Shown piece after piece: positions 38,601-46,101 of a DNA stretch of 64,000 nt. Under the pieces are notes generated by a model. That model was not told where the DNA came from, did not search any database, and saw only the letters and a program-made list of their open reading frames with translations. The position numbers and the translations under genes are program-made. Numbering within the stretch: position 1 is the first letter of the stretch; each line of letters opens with the position of its first letter. The stretch is taken from contig JAIVJV010000002.1 in the NCBI GenBank assembly GCA_020199835.1, positions 279,602-343,601 of the forward strand, in the 5' to 3' direction. Source of the DNA: Acidobacteriota bacterium. Its GTDB lineage: Bacteria > Acidobacteriota > Blastocatellia > Pyrinomonadales > Pyrinomonadaceae.

Positions 38601-39137
38601 GTCGATTGCCTGTATGTCTGCACGCGCTTGTTCCGCGCGAGCAGATAGGGTGCGCGGGGTTGTTTGGTCTATCGTCTTTGGCTTGGCGGTTGGAGCAGGA
38701 CTGTGGAGTAGTTGGAGCGGTTCGCGTTCAAGCTTTTGTTCGGGCTGCCGATCATTGTGAATGAGCAGTTCGAGAGTTGCCTTCACAACGTCACCATGAC
38801 ACAGCTTCGGATTACAACTGCAAGCCAGTTTTATCTGCTCACCATTTGCGACTCGTTGCTTAAGCTGCTGAATGAAAGCGAAAGCCGGTCCTTCTCCCTT
38901 TTCTATTTGTTCTGAGAGCCAGCTATCAAAACGGGTTACAGCTTCTTCTCGTGTGGCGACTCGATAAGTGGCGGCGGTGCCGCTGAGATTGGACCACTGA
39001 TTACCGAGGGGTGTACCTCTGCCAATGTAGACAAAGGTGTTGTCTCTTGGACCTGAGTATGTATGGCGATTTACTACCGCGACGTTCTCAAGTTCTTCCG
39101 CGGCGGAGAGTCTAAGTCTGGCCCGAAGGGCTTTCAT
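32640..39137 (-). CDS. Giant (about 2,165 aa) DUF4326-headed helical protein, downstream of relaxase
   Basis: The frame opens at a TTG (39224), but the ATG at 39137 follows AAGAAGA and gives a sensible start. Residues ~15-125 form a DUF4326 domain (VYIGRGTPLGNQWSNL, REEAVTRFDSWL, LACSCNPKLCHGDVV). This domain of unknown enzymology, with a conserved CxC...CHG cysteine/histidine set, is usually a small stand-alone protein. The remaining ~2,000 residues are hydrophilic, rich in Gln/Glu/Arg/Ala and mostly helical, with many coiled-coil-like runs. No helicase motifs were seen, so it is not a TraI-like helicase. Length and place behind the relaxase suggest a polyvalent protein delivered with the DNA into the recipient (inference). 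It is the longest gene in the window. Confidence 0.8.
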   Translation of the reverse strand: MKALRARLRLSAAEELENVAVVNRHTYSGPRDNTFVYIGRGTPLGNQWSNLSGTAATYRVATREEAVTRFDSWLSEQIEKGEGPAFAFIQQLKQRVANGEQIKLACSCNPKLCHGDVVKATLELLIHNDRQPEQKLEREPLQLLHSPAPTAKPKTIDQTTPRTLSARAEQARADIQAIDPTDDLTIYNVPEGVTRADHASTLNSFDQFVRDAFERGATLTDNVLSIPRDPDARPRDETKVTIGTEAHAINFVRSFITDQKLADEKGKLLYEIANKACGQWIDSDGRLTIFNYIYTEIRQDEAGLYRTNEQKAEVIDRVLEEAASWAQPLPEPTPEPTREEIHQYTLDHFEEYRATLQPENLFVTNEEVFSTDSLQPSAFVDHLESTSYGLATLGEISGFHFPESETLDASNDLSFDESQVYANLFENAISDPLALEGSTPEIADRQSTTSIMLDATFERTNLGTLPPPLPHSLSPETQTHLMDHVLPAVDSQLERGVSKNEILSSIYIANREADRQQIAGSVNQAFTRAGAPPTNSRITRLEELTAVSSLRILVGTEYRQQTQQFSREAILWAKDNYRVDPNHLRAQGKLPVGEYQKIVTAQNDARTAWLEANPGQAVPTRAEITSLNRLEQAGHQLNNAIAALNPTPQEHAQVLDQLQSRLASTNESCQTLLHNYEAAEQLSRDLAAQAAKYAEAVRATPDFSDQKEALVTLRRENSINEHRALDLANNVRVDLYGEPLPCFFSQDNERDADHQPRSLDELWAEVQPLEEKFTSQGADPDFFLYLQQQATMPGGVDLPLMRGIEEDNGRFYPLEPVMGFPSALGPENGFATPEEALSFIDEFSQERSVDEQQLLNLYAEMAQNFPEELVQEHSYHPDPPSHYLRPGFDWQRWEDQQIAQFEQRELSKELTQSNEETRTQSFDLQELQDRAIAVAEERYENFLQDLWEEQQYESQREIVRYPELTGESRPLSHFAQLSARNELTERDARQTVAESLINPEITAAQELNNAQVSTSSTHFTQLTGVKITSAGEARQALSSNLQGLENASQMIEATRTRFGINRDPNLVIDNSPAPVYISLSSNQNTRLPLHGPQEYKAILVTAEQCRVGTTIWTGLHSPQPISGFDQERADTTRFISSYIDFRLQDHSTQELARNPTFRDYSERIASAPNSEELLKVTAQIKQENYDLHQQSLALRADPQNVPAPNREPLTVMEMREVLLTTTPARTASRAQHVEMRDILHATAVFGKEKENRVKLLAEGKLPPSATLQKLVGNLQTRQTEAAVNHFYRSLRTPASELRTQNSFDLCKAHARLPQYERDYLHRYAIAQRYELVNKQPGTQLTPETASKAVTHVPDSRPSSTASSTAFYREYYGRADWLEAKQIVTAVARQNNHNDPTHTLDGATIVAELKDVEVHAISHIVNNFDQNRQTQVADYLKNSPDEHLQALGDMITVSVDIRTAGPGEIKEIQIPLSYHLSADSVKTIVSYTQQDSDRSATKIPSPQFAELRQEAQAQAWRDTTSEILKDPTIILDSPAQTLYQARDLSHAIQQTAALQEKARTAFQTINAHTTTCINRVEQTLRARSKDFRSPEQQQTTRELVKSFLDPQLAQSREGFIKANAPEYSVIQHTLSLNDRERAAQLKDYAANTRLEYLGTFSTLDRDYRAFKSQQAELTVHSRSAGPSTFERYIVARDNIERDLLGNHVQQMFQSSSLPDIGSDKQTSLTVKELIPTDVREQIFKIARDRAWQSLAPPELNDREAPQQLVTIADQVMDRVADVQKIELELGATNKQLASFVGQRVGNLEAPIKEERANLAYADQFRDTLNSIAYALTEPPDRAEAAVHVLETLSHGELDPATLVSQAMGNQLNSPGASVTLQAHNAAETRANDVREQPIFNGSARDSIEQQIVAELQSTDLDRYTSLKTAVDSAQERFDLALYQVDQKVTVLEQARAASSIETTLQHFNEISQPAAIEISNYLNNTVSQHGLSALLDRDAASQHIDQLGSIILDVAGKNGMTLATTQERAQQVTQVAANLYNTLTSGIERTNSEHVLLHQHTAFQSATTQLTNQDHNQLVVLAPTSTHDHVAHASLDQQDYRRQREDSERQKQNPGNPRMPDNSGRQPTAQELVKPQEVTQPTATSSLTGPASKVAELGGGIEDLAAVIAL

Positions 39138-39335
39138 TCTTCTTGGTCCTCGCTCATGCCCTAAACACCTCGAATAGAGTTGTGCCAGAGCAGTCGAGCT
39201 CTCCTGTGCAAACGATGTGCGCAAAGGTGGTTATTGGCTGTGGTCTGGAATACAGGGAATTAGCGAGGGTCCTGGGAGGAGCAGAGCTGCGGTGTGTTCA
39301 ACCGCGAACACTGACACACATGGATGAACACACTT

Positions 39336-42068
39336 TCAACGGATTAGGTCAAGGTCAGGGTCTTCCCGAATGGGCTGGATCGGGGTCCCTTGCTGCTGCG
39401 GTTGCTGTGATGTGTGCGGCTGGGCCAGTGAAGCGTGGGTCGTGTCGTGTGGGGCGTTGTCAGTTCTGTTGACTACCTGATGGCCGGAAGAGCTGGTCGG
39501 GCGGGCGGTCTGCTCGGTGGTGCGGTGTTGCTCCGGGCGACGGAGGGGATCTGCCGAGAGTTGTTGAGGCTCCTGAGGTTTATGGGTTTGCAGAGTTTGA
39601 TGATCCAGGGAAGCGATTTCAGCACGCTGGATTAGGGTTTCGACTCGGGTCCGTTCGGCCGGGTCGTTGTGCCGAACTGCGTAGATTTCGAGCTGGATAG
39701 TTTGTTTGGGAGTGAACGCGGGAACGGGAAGCGGTTGTTCGACACTTTGCATTCGCTCGCGATAAAAATCAGCGAGCTTGTTAGTGAGCGCGTTGCATTT
39801 GGTTGCGGAGGCTAATTCGTCTTTAAGTTGTTCATGTTCTCGGTTGATAGCTTTGGTAGTTTCGTGACGCAAATGACGATGTTCTTTTGATTCGAAGATC
39901 CGCTGCACCAGCCAGATGGCTGGGTGATGAGAGTGGCGGAAATCAAAGAGCCGCGTTGTTCGTTCGTGTCCGAGGCTGTCTTTGACGGCCACTGGTGTAA
40001 AGATCTTGTTCTCTTCGAAAGAGTGAAGTTTTTCGGTAGCTTGTTTGAGGGCTATATCGGTCAGGATTTCTCTTCCGATTGCCCGTGCTGCTTGTTCTCT
40101 CAGCGAAGGCTTCTTGCTGTCAGGCTGGCGCTCCTCGAAACGAGTTTCGAGTATGAAAGCATGTTGGAGCATTGCGGGATCGAGTTTGAGAGTCGCGTGA
40201 TCGATAAGCTGGCTGACTTCTTTTCGGGTGAGAATCTTTTCCTGCCGCTCTCCGTTTCGTTCAATGAGGCGCGCGTGTTCTTTCTTGTGAATGTCGGAAA
40301 GCGTAGCGGTGAGGAGCTGAGATTCTTTGACTGCTGCGCAGAGTTCCTGCCGGCGCTCTTCAATTCTCTCCACTACCACGACTCTGATCTCGCGCAATTC
40401 TTGGGCTTGTGCGGCGGCGTGTCGGCGGGGAGATGGTCTCAGATGAAGGTTCGTGATTTTTAGGGGAGATCCGAAGACTCGAGCTCGATCATCCTGTTCG
40501 CTTATGCGCCGGTCGAGGTCGGTGAGGGAGTATTTTTCACCGTTGATTTCAAATCGAGTCTGATGATGTCTGCGCTCGAATTGATCAAGACGTTCCTGAC
40601 TTGCGGCCTGAGCAGAACGGGCAACGAGCAACTGACCATCCAGGCGAGCTACGTCTTTGTCTGAACGGGAAGCCTCTTCACGCTCAGTCGCCAGCGCTTC
40701 TCGGATTGTTTCCAGAGTGTTGACGCGCTGCGTTTTGCTAGTAGCGATAGCCTGTTCCTGAAGTTTATTGAGTTCAGCCGGTGTAAGAAGTGGGACAGGT
40801 AAAGATTCCTGGCATTGGTGGCGAATGCGATTGACGTGAGGTATCAGCTCCGCATGTTGTTTTCTAGCCGCCGTCAAATCACCTTCGACTTTTTCAATCG
40901 TTTTGGAGACGACTATCCGGTGATCGTGAATTCCTTTTTCGTGGCGCTCAATTTCTGAATCATAGTGGGCCTGCCTTTTGTCGTGGCGCTCGTCTTGATG
41001 GGCGATCTGTAACTGCTGAGTGGCTGCGGATGCGCTGGCATCTGCACGGCGCCGAATATCGAATTCAGAAATTGGGCGAGTTCGACCGCGCGAAGCATCG
41101 TATACGCGGAACCTGCGTTTGTCGCCGTGTTCGCGAAGATTCTCAAGCTCATCTTGCAATCGGTCTACCTCGGCGCGAGCGACCATGGATCGTCCCAAAA
41201 GGTAGCGATCACGCCAAAGAGTTTGCGAAATATGCGGAGGGGTTTTTATATCCTCAACTTGCTGGAAAGACAGTTCGGATTTAAGTTGCGTTTCGGATGG
41301 CTCGTTGGCCGAGGCACTCGTGTGTCCTTGATTACGTTCCGGTTCAATGGGCTGAGTGGATTGATGAGGCTGGCTGGTGACGAGGCTAGTAGTGGGATCA
41401 AGTTGGACTTCAATGTTAACTGCGGGCAGCTTTTGCGCGCTATCAAGGTCGTGAGATTGTGAGAGGGACTTGGCGTTTCTTTCCCTAATGAGCTGGCGTC
41501 GTTGTTCTATGCCTTCACTCACCGCGTCGGCAATTTTTCCGGGAACAAACTGTTTCTCACCATGATCATCCTTAATGTTGTGTGGGAGAAGAGTACGCGG
41601 GAGGTGGTCCAAATATTTGTATCTTTGAGAAATACGATCGCAACCATGCCGGCTGATGGCTAAGTGAGCGTGTGGGATGTCTGTGTTGAGATGAATTCCT
41701 GATATCCAGAATACTTCGACAAAGCCGACCTCTTTTTCGATTACTTGGCCCGCTTCGCGGAGGATTTCCATGAAGGAATCGTATCTTTCTTCCCTGGTCT
41801 CTCCGATCTCCTCATATACACCTGGTTCGGGCGAGATAACCAAATGGATCAGGTCCTCGGTTTGGGCTTCAGTGTCAGTCGCGAGTTGGAGGAATTCATT
41901 AGCTTCAGTGTAGGTAAGATTATCGTGATGAGCAGAAAAAAGTGGGCGCGGTTCATCCGGCTTTAGCCCTTCTTTTTCGGGGTTGCGTTTGGATTCAGCG
42001 ATGTAGCGCGTTAAGCCACTTTTTCCGGTAGTGGAACTTGGCCTGATGCTGACTACTATGCGTGCCAT
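39336..42068 (-). CDS. HUH relaxase (MobA/MobL-like)
   Basis: 910 residues. The N-terminal ~220 residues are the relaxase domain. The histidine motif HLNTDIPHAHLAISRHG (near residue 128-145) gives the H-x-D-x2-H-x-H metal site, preceded by DLIHLVISPE. The catalytic Tyr is not certain; Tyr22 (TRYIAES) is a candidate. The rest is a long charged coiled-coil region (for example RLQDELENLREHGDKRRFRVYD), without helicase motifs, ending in a Gln/Pro-rich tail (QQPQQQGTPIQP). The relaxase nicks oriT and stays bound to the transferred strand. The gene upstream is a putative accessory DNA-binding protein, and the intergenic region beyond it may contain oriT. Confidence 0.9.
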   Translation of the reverse strand: MARIVVSIRPSSTTGKSGLTRYIAESKRNPEKEGLKPDEPRPLFSAHHDNLTYTEANEFLQLATDTEAQTEDLIHLVISPEPGVYEEIGETREERYDSFMEILREAGQVIEKEVGFVEVFWISGIHLNTDIPHAHLAISRHGCDRISQRYKYLDHLPRTLLPHNIKDDHGEKQFVPGKIADAVSEGIEQRRQLIRERNAKSLSQSHDLDSAQKLPAVNIEVQLDPTTSLVTSQPHQSTQPIEPERNQGHTSASANEPSETQLKSELSFQQVEDIKTPPHISQTLWRDRYLLGRSMVARAEVDRLQDELENLREHGDKRRFRVYDASRGRTRPISEFDIRRRADASASAATQQLQIAHQDERHDKRQAHYDSEIERHEKGIHDHRIVVSKTIEKVEGDLTAARKQHAELIPHVNRIRHQCQESLPVPLLTPAELNKLQEQAIATSKTQRVNTLETIREALATEREEASRSDKDVARLDGQLLVARSAQAASQERLDQFERRHHQTRFEINGEKYSLTDLDRRISEQDDRARVFGSPLKITNLHLRPSPRRHAAAQAQELREIRVVVVERIEERRQELCAAVKESQLLTATLSDIHKKEHARLIERNGERQEKILTRKEVSQLIDHATLKLDPAMLQHAFILETRFEERQPDSKKPSLREQAARAIGREILTDIALKQATEKLHSFEENKIFTPVAVKDSLGHERTTRLFDFRHSHHPAIWLVQRIFESKEHRHLRHETTKAINREHEQLKDELASATKCNALTNKLADFYRERMQSVEQPLPVPAFTPKQTIQLEIYAVRHNDPAERTRVETLIQRAEIASLDHQTLQTHKPQEPQQLSADPLRRPEQHRTTEQTARPTSSSGHQVVNRTDNAPHDTTHASLAQPHTSQQPQQQGTPIQPIREDPDLDLIR

Positions 42069-42124
42069 TAGTTATGTGATTTAAGGATGAGCCTCAGTAG
42101 GCCGGTTAGAGTGTCAAAGTGGAG

Positions 42125-42790
42125 CTAGGATTTCTCCGGGGCTATTGCAAGAAGCTTGAAACTGAAGGTACTTGGCGGGTGGTATTTATTAGTCAGATGT
42201 ATGGCCATCGACATTCCCTCTTTTCGGAAGGAATCACGCAACTCTTCTGCTTCCTCAGAGGCTTCTCCGTTCGTTAACTGCTGGTCGAGAAGATAGCTTT
42301 GGATTAACTGGAGTGCAGCCCAGGTATTGGCAAAGGTTTGTGTCGTGAGCATGTAATGAGGAAAGAGAAGAGTTTTCAGCCGGGTAACCTCCTCCCGTGT
42401 ATTGGCTAAGTCCTCAACGAGCCGTTCGATCAGATCGGCGATAGGAGTGCTTGCCGAAGGTTCAGTGCTTATTTGTTCAAGGATGATGGAAAGGGTGTCA
42501 TTTACAGGAGCAAGGTGCTCGGCAATTATTTGTTCATGAAGCTTGCGTATCGGGCCAGCCATTTCAAGTGAGTCCTGCGCCTTTCCTGAGACGCGAATTG
42601 TCATTGCCCATTCGTGGACAATCTCGCGCAAAAGCGCCGCTGGAGTCGTGCGCCTTCTGCCTACGAACTCATTAAACAGAGCGTCGTCTGCGGCCCACAG
42701 TTTTGTCGCCACTACCTCGGCGGCAAATTCCTTCTTGAACGGTCTTCTGGTCCTGGTCTGTTTCCCGGTAGGCGATTTTGATTTTGACAT
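42125..42790 (-). CDS. Putative relaxosome accessory protein (MobC-like)
   Basis: 221 residues, with a basic N-terminus (SKSPTGKQTRTRRPFKKEFAAEVVATKLWAADDALFNEFV). The segment RRTTPAALLREIVHEWA fits the ribbon-helix-helix-like DNA-binding part of MobC-type accessory proteins. The rest is helical, with a predicted coiled coil (LIERLVEDLANTREEVTRLKTLL). It lies 56 bp upstream of the relaxase gene and faces the long intergenic region, as expected for a protein that binds oriT and controls the relaxase operon. The fold is inferred. Confidence 0.6.
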   Translation of the reverse strand: MSKSKSPTGKQTRTRRPFKKEFAAEVVATKLWAADDALFNEFVGRRRTTPAALLREIVHEWAMTIRVSGKAQDSLEMAGPIRKLHEQIIAEHLAPVNDTLSIILEQISTEPSASTPIADLIERLVEDLANTREEVTRLKTLLFPHYMLTTQTFANTWAALQLIQSYLLDQQLTNGEASEEAEELRDSFRKEGMSMAIHLTNKYHPPSTFSFKLLAIAPEKS

Positions 42791-43210
42791 ATTTGGCTTT
42801 GATCGATCCGCGAGTTGGCTCCTCTGAGAAGAGGACGTTCACGGATTAAATGGCAAGTGATATTCCTAAAAGGAGATAGGTGTAATTTTTAAACGGGTGA
42901 AGGCAAGAATTAAACGATAAGTAGTTGGCAAACAAGGAAGTAGTGATGATTTTTAAAGCTGACGCGGGAATGAAACGGAATAAACCGTTGTTCAAGAGGT
43001 AGATAGGAGCCGATCCCAAGGCTTTGTAGACAAAATTTCTGTGTTTTAAGGAATTAAACCGTAACTCAATCAGCTAAAGGGCTTGTATCGACGAGAAGCA
43101 GAGGAGGCGCAGAATCTTGTCAGCAGCAAACAACGCGACGGATTTACCCCTGAGAAGCGTTATTGAGTGATGGATCGAAGACTCGAGCCGAAGGGTGAAC
43201 AGGATGGCAG

Positions 43211-43227
43211 TGGCGGAAATTCCGTCA
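43211..43227. promoter_or_regulatory. Operator-like palindrome, mobilization copy 1
   Basis: TGGCGGA-AAT-TCCGTCA has the same 7-3-7 layout as the perfect palindrome at 13272-13288, with one mismatch between arms. It is 34 bp (start to start) from copy 2, about three helical turns, so the two could be bound cooperatively on one DNA face. Confidence 0.58.
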
Positions 43228-43244
43228 GTACGCGCAGATGGGAG

Positions 43245-43261
43245 TGGCGGAAAATCCGTCC
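43245..43261. promoter_or_regulatory. Operator-like palindrome, mobilization copy 2
   Basis: TGGCGGA-AAA-TCCGTCC. Its reverse complement shares GACGGATTTTCCG with the T4SS-control copy at 13272-13288, 30 kb away. The outer bases differ, so it may be a weaker site. Confidence 0.55.
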
Positions 43262-43346
43262 ATGAAGTGGGTAAGGGTCAGGACAGAGAATGACCCAGGA
43301 GGGTGCTCAAACAGTAGAGTGATAGCGTGATGAAGGGCGCACACAG

Positions 43347-43709
43347 TTAACAAAACGTTGTTGTGAAAGACGAGCCTGCAATGCACGAGTGAGACGCCGT
43401 TTCTGCGCACAAGCGGAGGGCAAACCGCGCACCATTTACCCAACCAGAAAATTGATTGAAAGCATTGACGTTGGCATCAGTGGTGTTCATTAGAATTCGC
43501 AAGTCAGAGTTGTTTTGAAGGCGGGTCCATAGGTCGTCAATTGATGCTATGAGGGCGGAGCTGGTGACAAATTGGGTAATAAGGAGAGTGACGAGAATGG
43601 TGGTGTGTTTCGCTTCCTGCTCCAGGGACCTGGCGATAGCAGAACGGGCGATATTACGGGCCTCGAAGTCCTGCTGCTTGATAGTTCCGTTAGTAGTGTA
43701 GGCTGACAT
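43347..43709 (-). CDS. Small protein with one hydrophobic segment, unknown function
   Basis: 120 residues. After a polar start (MSAYTTNGTIKQQDFEARNIARSA) comes a hydrophobic stretch, TTILVTLLITQFVTSSALIA, which may be a membrane helix. The C-terminus is Ser/Cys/Thr-rich. GAGG lies 7 nt before the ATG, which supports translation. No family recognised. It is upstream of the mobilization control region. Confidence 0.5.
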   Translation of the reverse strand: MSAYTTNGTIKQQDFEARNIARSAIARSLEQEAKHTTILVTLLITQFVTSSALIASIDDLWTRLQNNSDLRILMNTTDANVNAFNQFSGWVNGARFALRLCAETASHSCIAGSSFTTTFC

Positions 43710-44103
43710 GATGTTACCTCGGAGGTGAGGGTTGGGGACCTCGTGGCGGTAAGTGCCTCCGCGCCCCCGCGCCTCAATCGGCGACCAAGACAGTCCTTAC
43801 CTAACCGACCTACCCGGTCCGCGATCTGTCTGAGTCTTCTTTGGGTGTACCGCGTGTAATCAGGTGAGTTGGAAGCAGGTGTGATAGTGGTGAGAGTTGG
43901 CTGCGCTGTGGAGACGTATCGGCGTTGCACAGCGAAATGGAACATGGACCATAACAGGGCTCTCAGCGTCGGTAAGCCTGCTGTCGACACACCTGACTAT
44001 CAGCCATTGCAGTCGTTCGTAAAACCTACTTCGGGGTATGGCACGGAGGTTGAAGAGAAGGCAGATGGAGCCAAGAGTTCCGAGAGGGAATACAGGCGGC
44101 TGA
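43710..44103. other. 394-bp intergenic stretch between divergent small genes
   Basis: No supported gene. It separates the minus-strand 120-aa gene from the plus-strand 95-aa DNA-binding-like gene and should hold both promoters. It has a GC-rich portion (43745-43775) and short inverted repeats, none long enough to name. Confidence 0.4.
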
Positions 44104-44391
44104 GTGATGAGTGAACAGGAAACCACAGGTATGAAAACAAGAGGCCCACAGGGTCAGCCGGTGCTGGCACTGAACCGAATCACATTCACAAAACTACGAG
44201 TGCAAATTCGAAGTGAGACGTATGAGTTATTAACGAAGTATATAAAGTTTTATGAGGAAGCCACGGAGAAGAAACCAGATGAATCCGAGCTGGTAGATGC
44301 GGCACTCAAGCGAGCGTTTCAGAAGGATCGGGCATTTCAAGACTACCTTCGAAATGGGGGGCAAGCGGTCGGGCAGGGTAAGGTCAAGTAA
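44104..44391 (+). CDS. Ribbon-helix-helix-like putative regulator
   Basis: 95 residues. The region ITFTKLRVQIRSETYELLTKYIKFYEEAT resembles an RHH DNA-binding unit (a short strand followed by two helices), and PDESELVDAALKRAFQKD continues as the second helix. Such small proteins act as transcriptional repressors or relaxosome accessory proteins. It is the only plus-strand gene in this block and its gene is followed by a terminator-like hairpin (44493-44540). It is the best candidate for the protein that binds the TGACGGA-N3-TCCGTCA sites, though this is untested. The ATG at 44131 with AGGAA upstream is an alternative start. Confidence 0.6.
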   Translation: MMSEQETTGMKTRGPQGQPVLALNRITFTKLRVQIRSETYELLTKYIKFYEEATEKKPDESELVDAALKRAFQKDRAFQDYLRNGGQAVGQGKVK

Positions 44392-44492
44392 TCGGTATTG
44401 AAGGCGGGAAGGGAGGTGGTCCCTGATCAAGGTGTCGCCTTCAAGTGTGTCGGGTCACGAGCCTTTGGGAGGCGAGTTGAACCGGCAAGGTG

Positions 44493-44540
44493 AGGTGTCG
44501 TCGTGGAGATGGTTGCTCTACGCGCTCTACGACGGCACCT
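44493..44540 (+). terminator. Long-stem hairpin with downstream T-rich tail
   Basis: Arms 44493-44504 and 44529-44540 pair over 12 bp with one G-T type mismatch. TCGTTTTGTT follows directly. It stands about 100 bp after the 95-aa regulator gene on the same strand, so a terminator role is plausible. The 24-nt loop (with a GCTCTAC direct repeat) is large for a simple terminator, so a structured RNA or DNA role remains possible. Confidence 0.5.
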
Positions 44541-44618
44541 TCGTTTTGTTATGTGATGTGCTGCCGATGTGAGAGGACATAAGACGGTATTATGGTCAAA
44601 GAAAAAGGAATAGATAAC

Positions 44619-44705
44619 GGGCGTCATGATAACAGCTATTATGACCGGGAGCGCCGAGTGAGGCGCTGGTGTGGGGAGGTCATAATAATCTGTTATCAGA
44701 TGCCC
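44619..44705. repeat. 28-bp-arm inverted repeat enclosing a second hairpin (cruciform-like)
   Basis: The left arm 44619-44646 and right arm 44678-44705 are near-perfect reverse complements; the shared core is GATAACAG...TATTATGACC. Between them sits a perfect 6-bp stem with a 6-nt loop (AGCGCC/GGCGCT, 44650-44667). A separate perfect 8-bp hairpin follows at 44715-44740 (GAGGCGTG/CACGCCTC). No convincing gene spans this region. Stacked inverted repeats in a mobilization block suggest oriT, a replication origin or a structured RNA. It does not match the integron attC core. Confidence 0.65.
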
Positions 44706-44883
44706 GTCCTTGTTGAGGCGTGGGGCTTTGGACACGCCTCGACCCTGTTGTTCGAGGACAGTCGCAGATGCGTTTCCTGCGGCGTCCGAGAACTGAAAGC
44801 GGTGAGCTTTTGAATGGTCTCAGTGTTGGAGATTTGGGTTTGCGACGACAGTGTGTTGAGGCGAGGTTACGTTTGATGTGCGG

Positions 44884-45420
44884 TTAAGTATCTCTTTGTT
44901 TGAGGAGAGATCGCAGCTCGTCATACATTGGTCGAAGGCTGTCGATACCTTCGCGGACGCATTGACGGATGACGTCCGCCTGGCAAAACGGAAAGGTGCC
45001 TCTGAAAGGATCTTCGAATTCATCGAACTGAGAAGCAATTATTAGCAAGGTCTTGTTCGAGAGGAGATATTTGTGCCAGAGAGCTATATAGAATTGGATC
45101 CCAAAGTCGTTTAAGGCAAAGCCGACTCCTTGTTCGTTGCTGACGCACGGAAGACGAAGAGAACCGATTTGCCATCCTACCTGTTTCAGTCCAGATTTTT
45201 TCCATCGTTTTGCATCTCTCCAGTTGTTTGGAACAAGATTTCCATCGAAAACTTTGGCCCGTTGATAATGATTTTCGATGGAGTCTTTTTGTCCGAAGGC
45301 TTCGACGAAGCAGCAGAAAGGACTGAAGCGACGGTCGCCTCGTGAGTGGCACTGGAGCACTTTTAGGCCGTCTGGATTAATGCTGAACGGTGCTTCAATA
45401 ACGTTTATAAAACTCGACAT
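44884..45420 (-). CDS. Conserved hypothetical protein (RGDRRFSPF motif, DUF6939-like)
   Basis: 178 residues. It contains LQCHSRGDRRFSPFCCFVEAFG, then SIENHYQRAKVFDGN and NNWRDAKRWKK. These are conserved features of a family of unknown function seen in phages and plasmids (I believe DUF6939). The C-terminal half has LWHKYLLSNKTLL and ASQFDEFEDPF, then a stretch (CQADVIRQCVREG). GGAG lies 8-9 nt before the ATG. No enzyme motif is known to me. Confidence 0.65.
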   Translation of the reverse strand: MSSFINVIEAPFSINPDGLKVLQCHSRGDRRFSPFCCFVEAFGQKDSIENHYQRAKVFDGNLVPNNWRDAKRWKKSGLKQVGWQIGSLRLPCVSNEQGVGFALNDFGIQFYIALWHKYLLSNKTLLIIASQFDEFEDPFRGTFPFCQADVIRQCVREGIDSLRPMYDELRSLLKQRDT

Positions 45421-45544
45421 CTTTCATCTCCAGGGAAAAGCTTTCAGGGTTGGTTTTTAGTCGACGAGCGGTGTTATGCAGTCAGACTAAATGCTGATGC
45501 TCATGTTGATTGGTGACGAGAAGTTGTGAGTTGCTTTGGTTGTG

Positions 45545-45871
45545 TTAGGCGGCGAGTGAGCTGGCGAATTCGCAGATGGTAAGTTCGCAGGTGCTGTTTG
45601 GGTGCGGAACATCGGTGCGATCCTTTTCGCCAAAGAATGTAATTGCCAGGGTGCTATTCTCAGGGGTGATCGTGTGGAGAGTTCCGGTCAATTCGATGTG
45701 GATTCCGGGCTTTGGAAGAGAGTCTTTTGGTTTGCAAATGATCGTTCCGGACTCATCTTCGAGGGTGAAGTGTGGAAAAGGTTGATAGTAGTTTGCGCGT
45801 ACAACGCCACTAATAGTTGACAATTGATTGTCGTCGGCGTCGGAGCGCGGTTTAAGTTCTGAAATCAGCAT
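45545..45871 (-). CDS. Small beta-rich protein, possible OB-fold
   Basis: 108 residues. Alternating beta strands (STISGVVRANYYQPFPHFTLED, GIHIELTGTLHTITPENSTLAITFFG) resemble an OB-fold, as in single-strand DNA or RNA binders, but no defining motif is present. AGGGAACC lies about 7 nt before the ATG. The function is unknown; an SSB-like role would fit a conjugative element. Confidence 0.55.
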   Translation of the reverse strand: MLISELKPRSDADDNQLSTISGVVRANYYQPFPHFTLEDESGTIICKPKDSLPKPGIHIELTGTLHTITPENSTLAITFFGEKDRTDVPHPNSTCELTICEFASSLAA

Positions 45872-46101
45872 GATTTTTGGTTCCCTATTCTGAGTCGAGA
45901 CGTGGTAAAGACCGCCACGCGGTGTGGTGGTATGGAAGTAGGTTGCTGACCCGTTTTTAGCTCAAATCAAGTGAGAGCCGGCTGCGGCAGCAGCGGTCGG
46001 TTATGATGATTTGAGGCTGGCGCAGCATTGAAATTCTGGTAATGGAATGGTGTTCCCCCGGTGGTATGCGAGGCCATGTGGCCTGAACCAGCGGGTAAGG
46101 G

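Larger units (their letters stand above)
42791..43346. promoter_or_regulatory. 556-bp mobilization control region, candidate oriT region
   Basis: Upstream of the accessory protein and relaxase genes. The part near the genes (42830-43060) is AT-rich and should carry the promoter. The far part holds two copies of the operator-like palindrome at 43211-43227 and 43245-43261, listed separately. No convincing protein frame lies in it. oriT placement here is an inference from gene order; no known nic sequence was recognised. Confidence 0.45.

Noticed and set aside
39924..40463. Plus-strand frame of 179 codons inside the relaxase gene
   Set aside because: Antisense to the coiled-coil region of the relaxase, which favours long open antisense frames.
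43869..44114. Plus-strand frame of 81 codons overlapping the regulator start
   Set aside because: No ribosome-binding site and composition unlike the neighbours; the region is better read as promoter.
44427..44735. Minus-strand frame of 102 codons across the inverted-repeat region
   Set aside because: It runs through three hairpins and its translation is low in order; the repeats explain it.
44619..44740. Integron attC site
   Set aside because: The outer bases do not fit the RYYYAAC/GTTRRRY core, and no integron integrase is near.
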